A stretch of DNA of 64,000 nt from G963667855 sp963667855 (GCA_963667855.2 CAXXKI010000016.1:1-64000), one strand, 5' to 3'. Counted from the stretch's first letter, positions 36,297 to 46,774 are shown. The notes: a model not told the origin generated them from the letters alone. Translations and numbers: made by a program.

Positions 36297-38258
36297 ATGG
36301 TGGCTAGAGTAGCGTCAATAGCATTGCTCCTACTAGTAGTTTCCGGTGCAGTTCAAGCGCAGAACGTAATTTACGTTGACCAGAACGCGAGCCTTACTCC
36401 GCACGACGGCTCAAGCTGGTGTAACGCGTTTCTCGCACTGGACGAGGCATTAGACGCCTCTACAAGCGGGTTCACCATAAAGGTGGCCGATGGCACCTAC
36501 ATTTCGGATACTGCTGGTTTAGCCGACCCATGCATGGCAACGTTTACAATGGTGAGTGGGGTAAATGTACAAGGCGGCTATGCGGGATGCGGAGCGCCTG
36601 ACCCGAACGTTCGGGATTTCGATTTGTATGAAACCACTCTTTCGGGAAACATTGGAGACCCGGTTGATCCTTGTGACAACTGTTATCATGTAGTGACATC
36701 GCTGAACTGCGATTCACAAACGGTTTTAGATGGTTTTAGAATAAACGATGGCCGAGGCGGTATCGGTAATTACGATTTCCCACATACTGCTGGGGCTGAT
36801 CTATATATACTTGGTGGAGAACTGCAAATAAAACAATGCGTTATCCGGTCAGAGGGAAGGGGGTTTCCACTGGTTAGTGTTGAGGCCGATATAAGCATTG
36901 ATCAGTGCCTCTTTGAGAATAACTATAGCTCGGTAGCATATCATGCGGACAGTTCAGTTTCGTATTCCAACAGTGCATTTCGCAATAATGGTGGTGTTGC
37001 GATATCAAGTTCTAGAACTGACCTGACAATTAACCATTGCGATTTTCATGCCAATATTCCCTTCGGTGGGGGGGCAGGACGAGCTATTGAGAATTACGGA
37101 GAGGGAGCTTCGGCATCTATAAACGATAGTACCTTTACGAATAACGAAGATGGTTGGCGACCCGGTGGCGCTATTTTCTTAGGAAGCGATGGACCAAAGG
37201 AAGTTCGCAATTGCACATTTACGGATAACGTGACAGGTGGCGAAGGCGGCGGTGCGATATGGGCTCCTGGTGTCGTTATAAGCGACTGCCGGTTTGAACG
37301 GAATAGAGCTGTTTGGGGGAGCGGCGGGGCAGTTTGGGGTACTGCCGATATTACAGGTTGTGAGTTCATAGGCAATTCTGCTGGTGAAGGCGGAGCGTTT
37401 GGTATAACGATGTACGGCCACGTTGGTTCGCGTGTGGATCACTGCACATTCATTAACAATAGTTCAGACAGCTGGGGGGGGGGCGTGGAGTGTATAGGCT
37501 TGCCTATCGAAATCAACCATTGTATATTCTCCGGAAATTCAGCGAAATGGGGCGGAGCTTTCAGCAGGCACTATTGTGCTGACGGCCCAATATGTAATTG
37601 CGTTTTTATTGACAACAGTGCTTCCGAGTCTGGAGGAGCTGTTTATGTATGGGAAGATCCTGCTTCGACGATGGAAGTTATTAACTGCAGTTTTCATGGG
37701 AACGACGCCCCGGAAGGTGGGGCAATTGCGTTAACGGGTGACAGTAATACAGTACATTTGGAAATGAATAATTCCATTCTCTGGGGAAATACCGCTACCA
37801 CTGATCCGCAAATATACGTCGTTCCATCGGCTACCGCGGTGGTGGTGAATAACAGTTGTATAGAAGGCGGCTATGCCGGAACAAACAACATCTCCACCGA
37901 TCCGCAATTCGCCGACGCGGATCTGCGGCTGAGCGAAACGTCGCCATGTATCGAAGCCGGTGATAACGACGCCGTTCCGGCCACTCTTACCACCGATCTT
38001 GATGGGAATCCCCGAATCGCCGGTTGCTTCGTGGATATGGGGGCCTACGAGTTTCCAGGTGGTCGTCCATTAATGGGTGATATCGACGGCGACTGCGACC
38101 TCGATCTGGTCGATTATGAATACTTTGATGTTTGCCTGTCACTGTCAGGTCCGGGGGCGGGGCCCATTTTCCAGGAATGTATTGATACTTTCGATTTTGA
38201 CAGTGACGGCGACATAGACCTGGCCGACTTTGCCGCATACCAGCAGTTGGCAGGGTGA
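36297..38258 (+). CDS. Beta-helix surface protein with dockerin-like end, copy 2
   Basis: The gene is intact and 653 residues long. Signal peptide MVARVASIALLLLVVSGAVQ, beta-helix repeats (DCRFERNRAVWGSGG, CTFINNSSDSWGGG, CIFSGNSAKWGG) and the same dockerin-like ending as copy 1 are present. It contains an in-frame G10 run at 37474-37483. CAGGAGGTGGGATT precedes the ATG. It is nearly identical to copy 3 over most of its length, including the 80-base leader. Confidence 0.85.
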   Translation: MVARVASIALLLLVVSGAVQAQNVIYVDQNASLTPHDGSSWCNAFLALDEALDASTSGFTIKVADGTYISDTAGLADPCMATFTMVSGVNVQGGYAGCGAPDPNVRDFDLYETTLSGNIGDPVDPCDNCYHVVTSLNCDSQTVLDGFRINDGRGGIGNYDFPHTAGADLYILGGELQIKQCVIRSEGRGFPLVSVEADISIDQCLFENNYSSVAYHADSSVSYSNSAFRNNGGVAISSSRTDLTINHCDFHANIPFGGGAGRAIENYGEGASASINDSTFTNNEDGWRPGGAIFLGSDGPKEVRNCTFTDNVTGGEGGGAIWAPGVVISDCRFERNRAVWGSGGAVWGTADITGCEFIGNSAGEGGAFGITMYGHVGSRVDHCTFINNSSDSWGGGVECIGLPIEINHCIFSGNSAKWGGAFSRHYCADGPICNCVFIDNSASESGGAVYVWEDPASTMEVINCSFHGNDAPEGGAIALTGDSNTVHLEMNNSILWGNTATTDPQIYVVPSATAVVVNNSCIEGGYAGTNNISTDPQFADADLRLSETSPCIEAGDNDAVPATLTTDLDGNPRIAGCFVDMGAYEFPGGRPLMGDIDGDCDLDLVDYEYFDVCLSLSGPGAGPIFQECIDTFDFDSDGDIDLADFAAYQQLAG

Positions 38259-38338
38259 TTGCCTTTTTACAGGATATTACCTAAAAGGGCAGAACCCAAA
38301 GTTATGGATTACGAGTTTTTATCACAGGAGGTGGGATT

Positions 38339-40302
38339 ATGGTGGCTAGAGTAGCGTCAATAGCATTGCTCCTTCTAGTAGTTTCCGGTGCAGTTCAAGC
38401 GCAGAACGTAATTTACGTTGACCAGAACGCGAGCCTTACTCCGCACGACGGCTCAAGCTGGTGTAACGCGTTTCTCACACTGGACGAGGCATTAGACGCC
38501 TCTACAGGCGGGTTCACCATAAAGGTGGCCGATGGCACCTACATTCCGGATACTGCTGGTTTAGCCGACCCATGCATGGCAACGTTTACAATGGTGAGTG
38601 GGGTAAGTGTACAAGGCGGCTATGCGGGATGCGGGGCGCCTGATCCGAACGTTCGGGATTTCGATTTGTATGAAACCACTCTTTCGGGAAGCATCGGTGA
38701 CCCGGTTGATCTTTGGGATAACTGTTACCATGTAGTGACATCGCTGAACTGCGATTCGCAAACGGTTTTAGATGGTTTTAGAATAAACGATGGCCGAGGC
38801 GGTATCGGTAATTACGATTTCCCACATACTGCTGGGGCTGATCTATATATACTTGGTGGAGAACTGCAAATAAAACAATGCGTTATCCGGTCAGAGGGAA
38901 GGGGGTTTCCACTGGTTAGTGTTGAGGCCGATATAAGCATTGATCAGTGCCTCTTTGAGTATAACCGTTTCTCGGTAGCATATCATGCGGACAGTTCAGT
39001 TTCGTATTCCAACAGCGTGTTTCGCAATAATGGTGGTGTTGCGATATCAAGTTATAGAACTGACCTGACAATTAACCATTGCGATTTCCATGCCAATATT
39101 CCCTTCGGTGGGGGGGAAGGAGGAGCTATTAGGCATTGGGGAGAGGGGGGCTCGGCATATATAAACGATAGTACCTTTACGAATAACGGAGAAGGTTCGC
39201 TAGCCGGTGGCGCTATTTACTTAGGAGGCGGTTTACCAAAGGAAATTCGCAATTGCACATTTACGGATAACGTGACAAATGGCGATGGCGGCGGTGCGAT
39301 AGTTGCTGCTGATGCCGTTATAAGCAACTGCCGGTTCGAACGGAATAGAGCTACTTGGGGGAGCGGCGGGGCAGTTTGGAGTCCTGCCGATATTACAGGT
39401 TGTGAGTTCATAGGCAATTCTGCTGGTGAAGGCGGTGCGGTTAGTATACCGGGGTTCGGCCTCGGTGGTGCGCGTGTGGATCACTGCACATTCATTAACA
39501 ATAGTTCAGACAGCTGGGGGGGGGGCTGTGGAGTGTATAAGCAAGCCTATCGAAATCAACCATTGTATATTCTCAGGAAATTCAGCGAAATGGGGCGGAG
39601 CTTTCAGCAGGCACTCTTGTGCTGACGGCCCAATACGTAATTGCGTTTTTATTGACAACAGTGCTTCCGAGTCTGGAGGAGCTGTTTATGTCTGGGAAGA
39701 TTCTGCTTCGACGATGGAAGTTATTAACTGCAGTTTTCATGGGAACGACGCCCCGGAAGGTGGGGCAATTGCGTTAACGGGTGACAGTAATACAGTACAT
39801 TTGGAAATGAATAATTCCATTCTCTGGGGAAATACCGCTAACACTGATCCGCAAATATTCGTCGTTCCATGGGGCACCGCGGTGGTGGTGAATAACAGTT
39901 GTATCGAAGGCGGCTATGCCGGAACAAACAACATCTCCACCGATCCGCAATTCGCCGACGCGGATCTGCGGCTGAGCGAAACCTCGCCGTGCATCGAAGC
40001 CGGTAATAACGACGCCGTTCCGGCCACTCTTACCACCGATCTTGATGGGAATCCCCGAATCGCCGGTTGCTTCGTGGATATGGGGGCCTACGAGTTTCCA
40101 GGTGGTCGTCCTTTAATGGGTGATATCGACGGCGACTGCGACCTCGATCTGGTCGATTATGAATACTTTGATGTTTGCCTGTCACTGTCAGGTCCGGGGG
40201 GCGGGTTCCATTTTCCAGGAATGTATTGATACTTTCGATTTTGACAGTGACGGCGACATAGACCTGGCCGACTTCGCCGTGTACCAGCAGTTGGCAGGGT
40301 GA
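38339..40302 (+). CDS. Beta-helix surface protein with dockerin-like end, copy 3, frame broken twice
   Basis: The gene parallels copy 2 from the leader to the stop. Extra G residues in the runs 39516-39525 and 40196-40201 break the frame; removing one from each gives exactly 653 residues, the length of copy 2. Differences cluster around residues 255-300 (GGEGGAIRHWGEGGSAY) and 320-385, whereas the leader, N-terminus and C-terminus are almost unchanged. This suggests duplication followed by gene conversion or selection on exposed turns. Confidence 0.8.
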
Positions 40303-40385
40303 TTGGGTTGTTCATTAAGCCTTTTTCATTCAGCCAAACATGTTTAACGACTTTAAGCGAAATCGAAGTATCATAAGACAAGAAA

Positions 40386-40411
40386 AGCCCCGCCGCAATT
40401 GCGGCGGGGCT
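40386..40411. terminator. Perfect G/C palindrome after the beta-helix cluster
   Basis: Thirteen bases at 40386-40398 pair perfectly with 40399-40411. No T run follows on the plus strand, but TTTCTTG follows on the minus strand. It probably ends the surface-protein transcript. Confidence 0.5.
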
Positions 40412-40491
40412 GACTGTATGAGGGTGAAATGGCAGCTTAATCGTTAAACACCGCATACAAAAAGTACGCTTAGATCGGATGAGTCGAGATT

Positions 40492-41074
40492 ATGCCTGAA
40501 ATGCCGCGAATAGTTGCAAACACCGATGGGAGTCGTAGGGCGGTGTTAGCCGGTTGGTGGCGACGTGTGTTGGCCATTGCTATTGATTGTGCGATTTGGT
40601 ATCTCACTGCTTTGGTCATCGCTGTTTTTGTTGCCGTCGTAAGCCCGATGCGGGCCGGGATGTCCCCTTACCAGCTTCTTGTTATAAAAACGTTTGTATT
40701 CTTATTCGCATTTGGTTTACCCGCCTTTGTCTGGTGGATATTCCCTGTGGCATGCGGGCGGCAGACCGTTGGACAATTGGTTTTCGACGTCTGCGTTTTA
40801 AGGGAAGATGGTTTCGCGGCACTGGGGATTTGTTAAAACAATAATTCGTCTGTTCATTATGCCTCTTTCCTTTGCGATAGCTTTTCTCGGATTCATAACG
40901 GGGTTTTTAGATAGCAAAAACCGAACTTGGCATGATCGAATTGTGCATGCCGTGGTTTTGCGACGATCCTCAATTGAGACTATTTTGCCCAAATGCGCTG
41001 ATTGCGGATACGATCTGCGAGGTAGTTTGAGTTCGGACAAGTGTCCGGAGTGCGGTAAAGCGATTAAAGTTTAA
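40492..41074 (+). CDS. RDD-family membrane protein with zinc ribbon, frame broken
   Basis: Removing one G from the run 40824-40827 gives 193 residues. The RDD signature appears as GWWRRVLAIAIDCAIWYL; further helices lie at about 44-63, 70-92 and 125-145, and NRTWHDRIVHAVVL is the typical RDD end. The C-terminus carries CADCGYDLRG and CPECG, a zinc ribbon frequent in planctomycete membrane proteins. Function of RDD proteins is varied (transport or membrane stress). A similar gene follows directly. Confidence 0.7.
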
Positions 41075-41097
41075 TATTGTGGATAATCGGTAATAGT

Positions 41098-41640
41098 ATG
41101 ACTCCATTGGCTTCAGATTGTAGTGCCGCAAACCGAGCCTTGTTAGACCGGCGGATTAATGCTGGGATTATCGACTCCGTTTGTTACGTAGTTTTGCAGG
41201 TTATTGCGTCGGGTGTCATGGCTGTCATGTTGCCGGAGTCAGAAGAGACACCATGGACTGGCCTGGTCATATGGACCCTGGCGTTTGGCAGTCCGTTGAT
41301 TGTCTGGTCGAAGCTGTGCAGTATGGATCTGACTTACGGCGAGCGGGTATACGGCGTAGAGTTCGTAACCCAAACATCTAATCGTCCATCGACGGGGCGG
41401 TTCTTTGTCCGAACAGCGGTATGGTGGATATTGAGTATATGTTTTCTGATCGCGCCGATTTCTATTTTGCTAATGAACAACAGGCAGGGGATTCACGGAT
41501 TGCTTTCCGGAACGCATGTAAGATCGAGATGGGAAAAGGGATTCTGCTATTGTTGCGGCAGCAGACTCGATCGGGCAAACGGGAATCGGTGCGGTGAATG
41601 CGGTGTCGAAATCGCCGACGAGTGGTTTGCGGAAGATTAA
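41098..41640 (+). CDS. RDD-like membrane protein with zinc ribbon
   Basis: The ATG at 41098 gives 180 residues. Helices lie at about 25-50, 58-75 and 110-130, the RDD-like block is LLDRRINAGIIDSVCYVV, and a C-terminal CYCCGSRL ... CGECG ribbon repeats the layout of the preceding gene. The pair seems to be an old duplication and may form a hetero-oligomer. The start is set by the first ATG, with no strong Shine-Dalgarno. Confidence 0.6.
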   Translation: MTPLASDCSAANRALLDRRINAGIIDSVCYVVLQVIASGVMAVMLPESEETPWTGLVIWTLAFGSPLIVWSKLCSMDLTYGERVYGVEFVTQTSNRPSTGRFFVRTAVWWILSICFLIAPISILLMNNRQGIHGLLSGTHVRSRWEKGFCYCCGSRLDRANGNRCGECGVEIADEWFAED

Positions 41641-41685
41641 CCCGGCTTTTTATTTCACCATACCAAGGTTCGGGTTATACCTCCC

Positions 41686-42264
41686 TTAGGTTATTTCTAC
41701 CTTATAGAAATCCATTCCCGTAAACTTGTTTTCTAAAAAAATGCGTTGTACCGCATCAGATATAAGTAACTCTGTAGCGCATTCCTTCAACCGGACAACA
41801 TTAAAACCTTGCAAGGCCGCTGATTTTAAGGCGGTATGATGTAATGCGCAGATATTACCTCTTTTCCATTCCACGAAAAAATCGTCGGGAAATCGGTGGA
41901 ATTTCGATCTCTCCAGATCCAGCGCGGGAACCATTGTTGTTAGGTTTGCAATGGCATATCCTGGAATGGATTTACCATCAAAATGGTAAACTTCCACCGG
42001 CAAATACTGAATATCTGTAACGCCAAGCTCATCCAAAGCCGCTATAAGTTGCCTCGAAAATATGAGTATTCCGTCTGCGTTCTGTAAAACGTCATCCGGA
42101 ATACCATCCCTGTCCTTACTACGCGGGCGGAAAGATATACCTTGTGGCCAGTTTTGTATAAATTCTCCTTTTCTAAAACTCCAATCCGTAAATTCGCCTA
42201 AATTGCTACTGTGGGCTGAATATAATGGGTTACTCGTAGTGGGCGTACTAATAGCAGTACCCAA
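41686..42264 (-). CDS. Imm11/Imm43-like (DUF1629-type) protein
   Basis: The C-terminal half reads FNVVRLKECATELLISDAVQ and then NKFTGMDFYKVEI. This matches the pattern of polymorphic-toxin immunity proteins of the DUF1629 group (VVR..E....ISD......N..TG..FY). The N-terminal part (PALDLERSKFHRF, PDDFFVEWK) fits as well. The call uses a TTG start with no ribosome binding site; the frame stays open further upstream, so the true start is uncertain. No intact toxin gene is next to it; it may be an orphan immunity gene. Confidence 0.5.
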   Translation of the reverse strand: MGTAISTPTTSNPLYSAHSSNLGEFTDWSFRKGEFIQNWPQGISFRPRSKDRDGIPDDVLQNADGILIFSRQLIAALDELGVTDIQYLPVEVYHFDGKSIPGYAIANLTTMVPALDLERSKFHRFPDDFFVEWKRGNICALHHTALKSAALQGFNVVRLKECATELLISDAVQRIFLENKFTGMDFYKVEIT

Positions 42265-42651
42265 GATGTATCTGTCATGGTTTACACTCCAACAGACGTT
42301 CGGCGTCCTTTATGATGTCTGGATTCTAACGTGATGCCTTTGGGGGATACATGCTATTCCCTCAGCAAAGTACAAGCAGAAGGCTACCTTAATATATAAA
42401 AACAGTTAATATAGTCGAACAGTGAATTCCACGGAAAACGCCAAAATCATATACGAGGCAACTGGCCAGGGCAACTGGGTTGATGGTGCGCCTGTAAACC
42501 TCCTAATGGTCGCTGAACGCGGTCGGAATGAGGGCTAATGGGCCGATTCGCGTTCTACGATAGCTCCAGCAGCCTTTCTGGCGTAACCCTCCGCCCGGTG
42601 ATATGATACGCACTTCGTTAATGGTAACGGTTCTTGCGAGGTTTGCGGATT
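42265..42651. other. Intergenic region with a possible gene remnant
   Basis: On the minus strand a short frame ending NPDIIKDAERLLECKP stops at an ATGA overlap with an alternative start near 42290. It is blocked by a stop 16 codons upstream, so it could be the remnant of a toxin C-terminus. The rest shows nothing clear. Confidence 0.3.
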
Positions 42652-43301
42652 ATGTTGGCCAAAGAGGGTACGAGGGAGATGCTGATCGCCACCGTGGTTT
42701 TGGGAGCCGCGGCGTGGGGGCTTAATTATCTCCACTGGGCAGCTGCTATGCTGCCGGTTGTTGTCTGGATCTGGGTGATTTCGTTCTTTCGGGATCCCCG
42801 TCGTGAAGGAACCTTTGCCGAAAAAGAGATGTGTGCCCCCGCCGACGGGAAGGTTACTGAAATATCCCGGCTGGAACATCACGAAGATATAGGCGGACCG
42901 GCCATCCGTATTGGTATTTTCCTGAGTATCTTCAATGTGCATGCAAACCGTGCGCCTTGTAACGGGACGGTAAAAAGCGTCCATTACAAACCGGGGAAGT
43001 TTCTCGATGCCCGCGATCCCGATTCCGGAGTACTGAACGAATCGAATACGGTTGTAATGGAGGCCGAAGCCCCCTTTGCCGGCACAGTTGTGGTCCAGGC
43101 AAATATCGGGTTTTGATTGCCCGGCGGATTATCTGCCAGGCCAAAGAGGGGGATACCCTGTCTCTCGGTGAAAGGTTTGGAATGATAAAATTCGGCTCGC
43201 GCACGGAACTGATTGTGCCGGATGTCGAAGGTGTCGATGTTGTTGTTAAGGTCGGAGATGCTGTCAAGGCGGGACTGACCCCTATGCTCAGGCAGCCGTA
43301 A
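42652..43301 (+). CDS. psd: Phosphatidylserine decarboxylase, frame broken
   Basis: The enzyme makes phosphatidylethanolamine from phosphatidylserine. The product has a membrane helix (residues 12-45), FFRDPRR, APADGKVTEI, IFLSIFNVHANRAPCNG, and the autocleavage site FGSR where Ser becomes the pyruvoyl group. Two extra bases (in 43098-43103 and the T4 run 43111-43114) break the frame just before LIARRIICQAKEGD; corrected length is 215 residues, typical of the short type. It is followed by pssA, the preceding step in the pathway. Confidence 0.85.
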
Positions 43302-43340
43302 GCTGGAACCGCAAAGGTGCCACGAAGGAACAAAATCGCC

Positions 43341-44288
43341 ATGAAGGTTATTAACGTGGATCAGCACGATAAACAAAGTAAAAGTCGGAGAAGGCGGTTA
43401 CGAACTATCGCCGTATTCCCCACCATGCTCACTCTGGGGAACATGGTTTGCGGGTTTACCGCTATCTATTTCTGCATGTTGGCCGTACTCACTGTAGGTG
43501 ACGATCCGAGTATTAAGCTTACTCTGAATAACCGGATAATAGAGCAATTCCTGCCCACCTTCCTTTCGGTGGCGGGCTTTCTGGTCTTTCTGGGAATGTT
43601 CTTCGACATGATGGACGGGAGGGTCGCCCGGATGACCAGTGGGACGACAAACTTCGGCGGCCAGCTGGATTCGTTATCCGATATGGTTACCTTCGGAGTT
43701 ACCCCGGCGATTCTGATGATCACCCTGCTTACGCTAGAGGCGAAAGCGCATCCCGACGCGATGTTCTTCACCTCTCGCGGAGTATGGATGGCTGGTGTGA
43801 TCTACGCCGCTTGTGGCACTCTCAGGCTGGCCAGGTTCAACGTGGAGCATGCGGAAGGGGACTTGAAGCATACGTCGTTCCAGGGCTTGCCCAGTCCGGC
43901 CGCCGCCGCTGTCGTGGCCTCTCTCATTATCCTTTACGAACACGTGGAAGAGGCACGGGAGGCGGTGCTGGTCAATCTGCTCCCTGTGATCGCTATTTCC
44001 GTTGGTTTGCTTATGGTCAGCCGGGTTAATTACGTTCATGTCGGCAACACCTACCTCAGAGGCCGCAAGCCTTTCAGTCACGTTTTAATCCTGATCGCGG
44101 CTATTGCTCTGCTCATCCGCTTTCCTTCGCAGACGCTGGCAGGCCTGGCTGCTCTATACGCTCTAGGTAGTCCCGTGATTAACGCCAGTCAGAAAATCAA
44201 GCGGTTGCTGTGGAAGGATGGGAAAGGTGGCGACGTAAAATCACAGCCTGACCAGAAAAAAAATAATTCCGACCAAAAGCTCGCTTGA
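43341..44288 (+). CDS. pssA: CDP-diacylglycerol-serine O-phosphatidyltransferase
   Basis: This membrane enzyme makes phosphatidylserine from CDP-diacylglycerol and serine. The CDP-alcohol transferase motif is complete: DMMDGRVAR, then G after eight residues (GGQ) and LDSLSDM. Six to eight transmembrane helices follow. The ATG at 43341 stands 11 bases after AAGGA; a GTG at 43317 would add eight residues. It lies 39 bases after psd, forming a phosphatidylethanolamine operon. The C-terminal tail is basic and cytoplasmic. Confidence 0.9.
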   Translation: MKVINVDQHDKQSKSRRRRLRTIAVFPTMLTLGNMVCGFTAIYFCMLAVLTVGDDPSIKLTLNNRIIEQFLPTFLSVAGFLVFLGMFFDMMDGRVARMTSGTTNFGGQLDSLSDMVTFGVTPAILMITLLTLEAKAHPDAMFFTSRGVWMAGVIYAACGTLRLARFNVEHAEGDLKHTSFQGLPSPAAAAVVASLIILYEHVEEAREAVLVNLLPVIAISVGLLMVSRVNYVHVGNTYLRGRKPFSHVLILIAAIALLIRFPSQTLAGLAALYALGSPVINASQKIKRLLWKDGKGGDVKSQPDQKKNNSDQKLA

Positions 44289-44361
44289 CGCGAAACACTG
44301 GCCGTGATAATGTTCGGGTGGCGTTAGGGGGTCCGATAAAGGCCTCAGAAGGGAGTGCCAC

Positions 44362-45867
44362 GTGAATAGTAATGCGGTTCGTGTTCGGTTTGCCCCATCT
44401 CCAACGGGATATCTGCACATCGGTGGGGCCCGTACGGCTCTGTTTAACTGGCTTATTGCCCGCAAGGAGCAGGGCGGCAAGTTTATTCTGCGTATAGAGG
44501 ATACTGACCGAAGTCGCCATGTAGAGGATTCAGTACAGAAAATCCTGGCGGATATGCGTTGGATGGGACTTAACTGGGACGAAGGTCCGGAAGTTGGGGG
44601 CAAGTTCGGTCCCTACTACCAGAGTGAGCGGCTGGATCTGTACCAGAAATACGTGCAGAAACTTGTGGATGAGGGCAAGGCTTACTACGCCTTCGACACT
44701 CCTGAAGAACTGGCCGAAATGCGCGAACACGCCCGGGCGGAGAAAAAGAATTTCCGCTACATGCGCCCGGCAAACTTCCCCACACCTGAAGAGGTACTCG
44801 CCGCCAAGGACGTGGGCAGACCGGCCGTCGTCCGTTTTGCCATGCCCAACAAGGCCATTACCACCGTCGATGAAATTCTCGGCGAGGTGACCCTGGTGGC
44901 CGAGGAACTGGAGGATTTTGTCATCCAGAAAGGTGACGGTTGGCCCACGTATCACCTGGCGTGTGTTGTAGATGATGCCCTGATGGAAATCACCCACGTG
45001 ATCCGCGGGCAGGAACACCTGATGAACACTCCCAAGCACATCGCTCTGCAGGAGGCCTTGGGTTTTCCCACTCCGCGATATGCCCATCTGCCGATCATCT
45101 TCAATATGTCCGGCAGCAAGATGAGCAAGCGGGACAAGGAAAAGGCTATAAAAAAAGGCGAGGTGCCGCCTGAAATCGACGTTCACGATTTCCGCCAGGC
45201 AGGCTACCTGCCGGAAGGGCTGTTGAACTTCATCTCCCTGCTGGGCTGGTCCACCGGCGATGATCAGGAACAGCTCACCATGGAGGAAACCATAAACAGG
45301 TTCCAGGTTGGCGATATTGGTAAAAGCAATGCCAAGTTTGACCGGGACAAGTTACTCGCTTTCAATACGGATTGGGCGACAAGGGTGTCGGCTGATCGGC
45401 TGTTGGAGGTATTCAAGGATTACCTTGCGGTGAATCAATCACCCATGGCCAGGCTCGACGACGCTTTGCTTTCCCGCGTGCTGCAAATGTGTGAAGGTTT
45501 CCGCACCTTCCGCGATGTGGAGGCCAAAGTCGGCTTCGCCTTCAAGTCGGATGATCAGGTCATTTTCGATGAAAAAGCGGTCACGAAGGTTCTGAAAAAG
45601 AACGAAAACGCCGGTTTTGAAATGCTCGAAACTTTGCTTGCGGGCCTGGAAAACGTGTCCAATTGGGAGGCGGCGGAACTCGAACCGCTGTTGAAAGGTA
45701 TTTGCGAGAGTAAAGACGTGAAATTCGGTTCGGTTGCCCAGCCGCTGCGGGTTGCCCTGAGCGGTTCCACGGTCAGTCCCGCGATTTACGAAACTCTGGA
45801 ACTGGTAGGGCGGGAAGCAACCTTGCGCAGGATTCAAAATACCCTCAAACAAAAGGATGAAAGCTGA
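44362..45867 (+). CDS. gltX: Glutamate-tRNA ligase
   Basis: The enzyme charges tRNA with glutamate. The class I signatures are RFAPSPTGYLHIGGARTALF (HIGH type) and SGSKMSKRDKEKAI (KMSKR). The anticodon-binding domain fills the last 180 residues; total length 501 is normal. The GTG start follows GAAGGGAG. It overlaps the possible early start of the downstream kinase gene, so the two are probably co-transcribed. Confidence 0.96.
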   Translation: MNSNAVRVRFAPSPTGYLHIGGARTALFNWLIARKEQGGKFILRIEDTDRSRHVEDSVQKILADMRWMGLNWDEGPEVGGKFGPYYQSERLDLYQKYVQKLVDEGKAYYAFDTPEELAEMREHARAEKKNFRYMRPANFPTPEEVLAAKDVGRPAVVRFAMPNKAITTVDEILGEVTLVAEELEDFVIQKGDGWPTYHLACVVDDALMEITHVIRGQEHLMNTPKHIALQEALGFPTPRYAHLPIIFNMSGSKMSKRDKEKAIKKGEVPPEIDVHDFRQAGYLPEGLLNFISLLGWSTGDDQEQLTMEETINRFQVGDIGKSNAKFDRDKLLAFNTDWATRVSADRLLEVFKDYLAVNQSPMARLDDALLSRVLQMCEGFRTFRDVEAKVGFAFKSDDQVIFDEKAVTKVLKKNENAGFEMLETLLAGLENVSNWEAAELEPLLKGICESKDVKFGSVAQPLRVALSGSTVSPAIYETLELVGREATLRRIQNTLKQKDES

Positions 45868-45868
45868 T

Positions 45869-46774
45869 ATGTCATTATTAGTAACCGGCAGTATGGGAAT
45901 CGACACGGTAACTACCCCTCACGGGCACGCAGCGGATGTTCTGGGCGGCTCAGCGGTTTACTTTGCTTTTGCGGCTGTTCCTTTTATCGATGTGCGGCTG
46001 GTCGGTGTGGTGGGTGAGGATTTCCCCGATGAGATGCGGACAATGCTCTCTTCTAAAAATATCGACCTTGCCGGTCTGGAAACGCGGAAAGGAAGCAAAA
46101 CTTTCCGCTGGAGCGGTAAATACACCGAGGACATGAACGATCGGGACACGTTGGATGTACAGTTGAACGTGCTGGCCGAAGCGGGGCCCAAGGTTCCCGA
46201 AAGCTTCGCTGATAGCGATGTGGTGTTTTTGGCCAATACGCATCCGGCGTTGCAGCGGGAGATGCGGGCGGCGATCAAAAAACCGCGACTGACCGTTTGC
46301 GATACCATGGACTTGTGGATCGAGACTGCTCGCGATGAATTGATAAAAACCCTTGGAGTCGTGGATGGTTTGATAATCAACGATGCGGAGTCGCTACAGC
46401 TTACGGGCAGGAAGAACATCATCGAAGCCGGTGACGAGTTGTTGAAATTAGGTCCGAAGTTCGCGGTAATTAAAAAGGGCGAGCACGGAGCCTTGCTGGT
46501 GACTCAATCAGGGTTGACGGCCATCCCCGCTTTTCCCACCAGGAATGTAAAGGATCCCACGGGGGCAGGCGACAGCTTTGCCGGTGGCATGCTTGGCTAC
46601 CTGGCCGGGGAAAACAATATTGATGACGAGGCTCTTCGCCGAAGTCTGATTCGCGGAACCGTTGCCGCATCGTTCACTATTGAGGATTTCTCCCTGGGCA
46701 GGATTAAGGATGTTACTCGGCAGGAGATCGATCAGCGGATCAGGCAGATGACGGACATGCTTCGGATAGATTAG
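45869..46774 (+). CDS. PfkB-family sugar kinase
   Basis: The 301-residue protein belongs to the ribokinase/PfkB family: LGGSAVYFAFAA near the start (sugar-binding motif 1) and DPTGAGDSFAGGMLGYLA (motif 2, with the catalytic Asp). KKGEHGALL is the usual third block. Its substrate cannot be read from the sequence; nucleoside and sugar kinases are both possible. The ATG at 45869 is preferred, although an ATG at 45857 inside the gltX end is possible. It lies within a translation/repair gene group. Confidence 0.88.
   Translation: MSLLVTGSMGIDTVTTPHGHAADVLGGSAVYFAFAAVPFIDVRLVGVVGEDFPDEMRTMLSSKNIDLAGLETRKGSKTFRWSGKYTEDMNDRDTLDVQLNVLAEAGPKVPESFADSDVVFLANTHPALQREMRAAIKKPRLTVCDTMDLWIETARDELIKTLGVVDGLIINDAESLQLTGRKNIIEAGDELLKLGPKFAVIKKGEHGALLVTQSGLTAIPAFPTRNVKDPTGAGDSFAGGMLGYLAGENNIDDEALRRSLIRGTVAASFTIEDFSLGRIKDVTRQEIDQRIRQMTDMLRID

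Larger units (their letters stand above)
36217..40302 (+). repeat. Tandem duplication of a gene with its leader
   Basis: The unit of about 2.04 kb comprises a leader (TTGCCTTTTTACAGGATATT to CACAGGAGGTGGGATT) and a beta-helix gene. It occurs at 36217-38258 and 38259-40302 with very high identity. The same leader starts immediately after the stop of copy 1, so each copy carries its own ribosome binding site. Confidence 0.85.
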
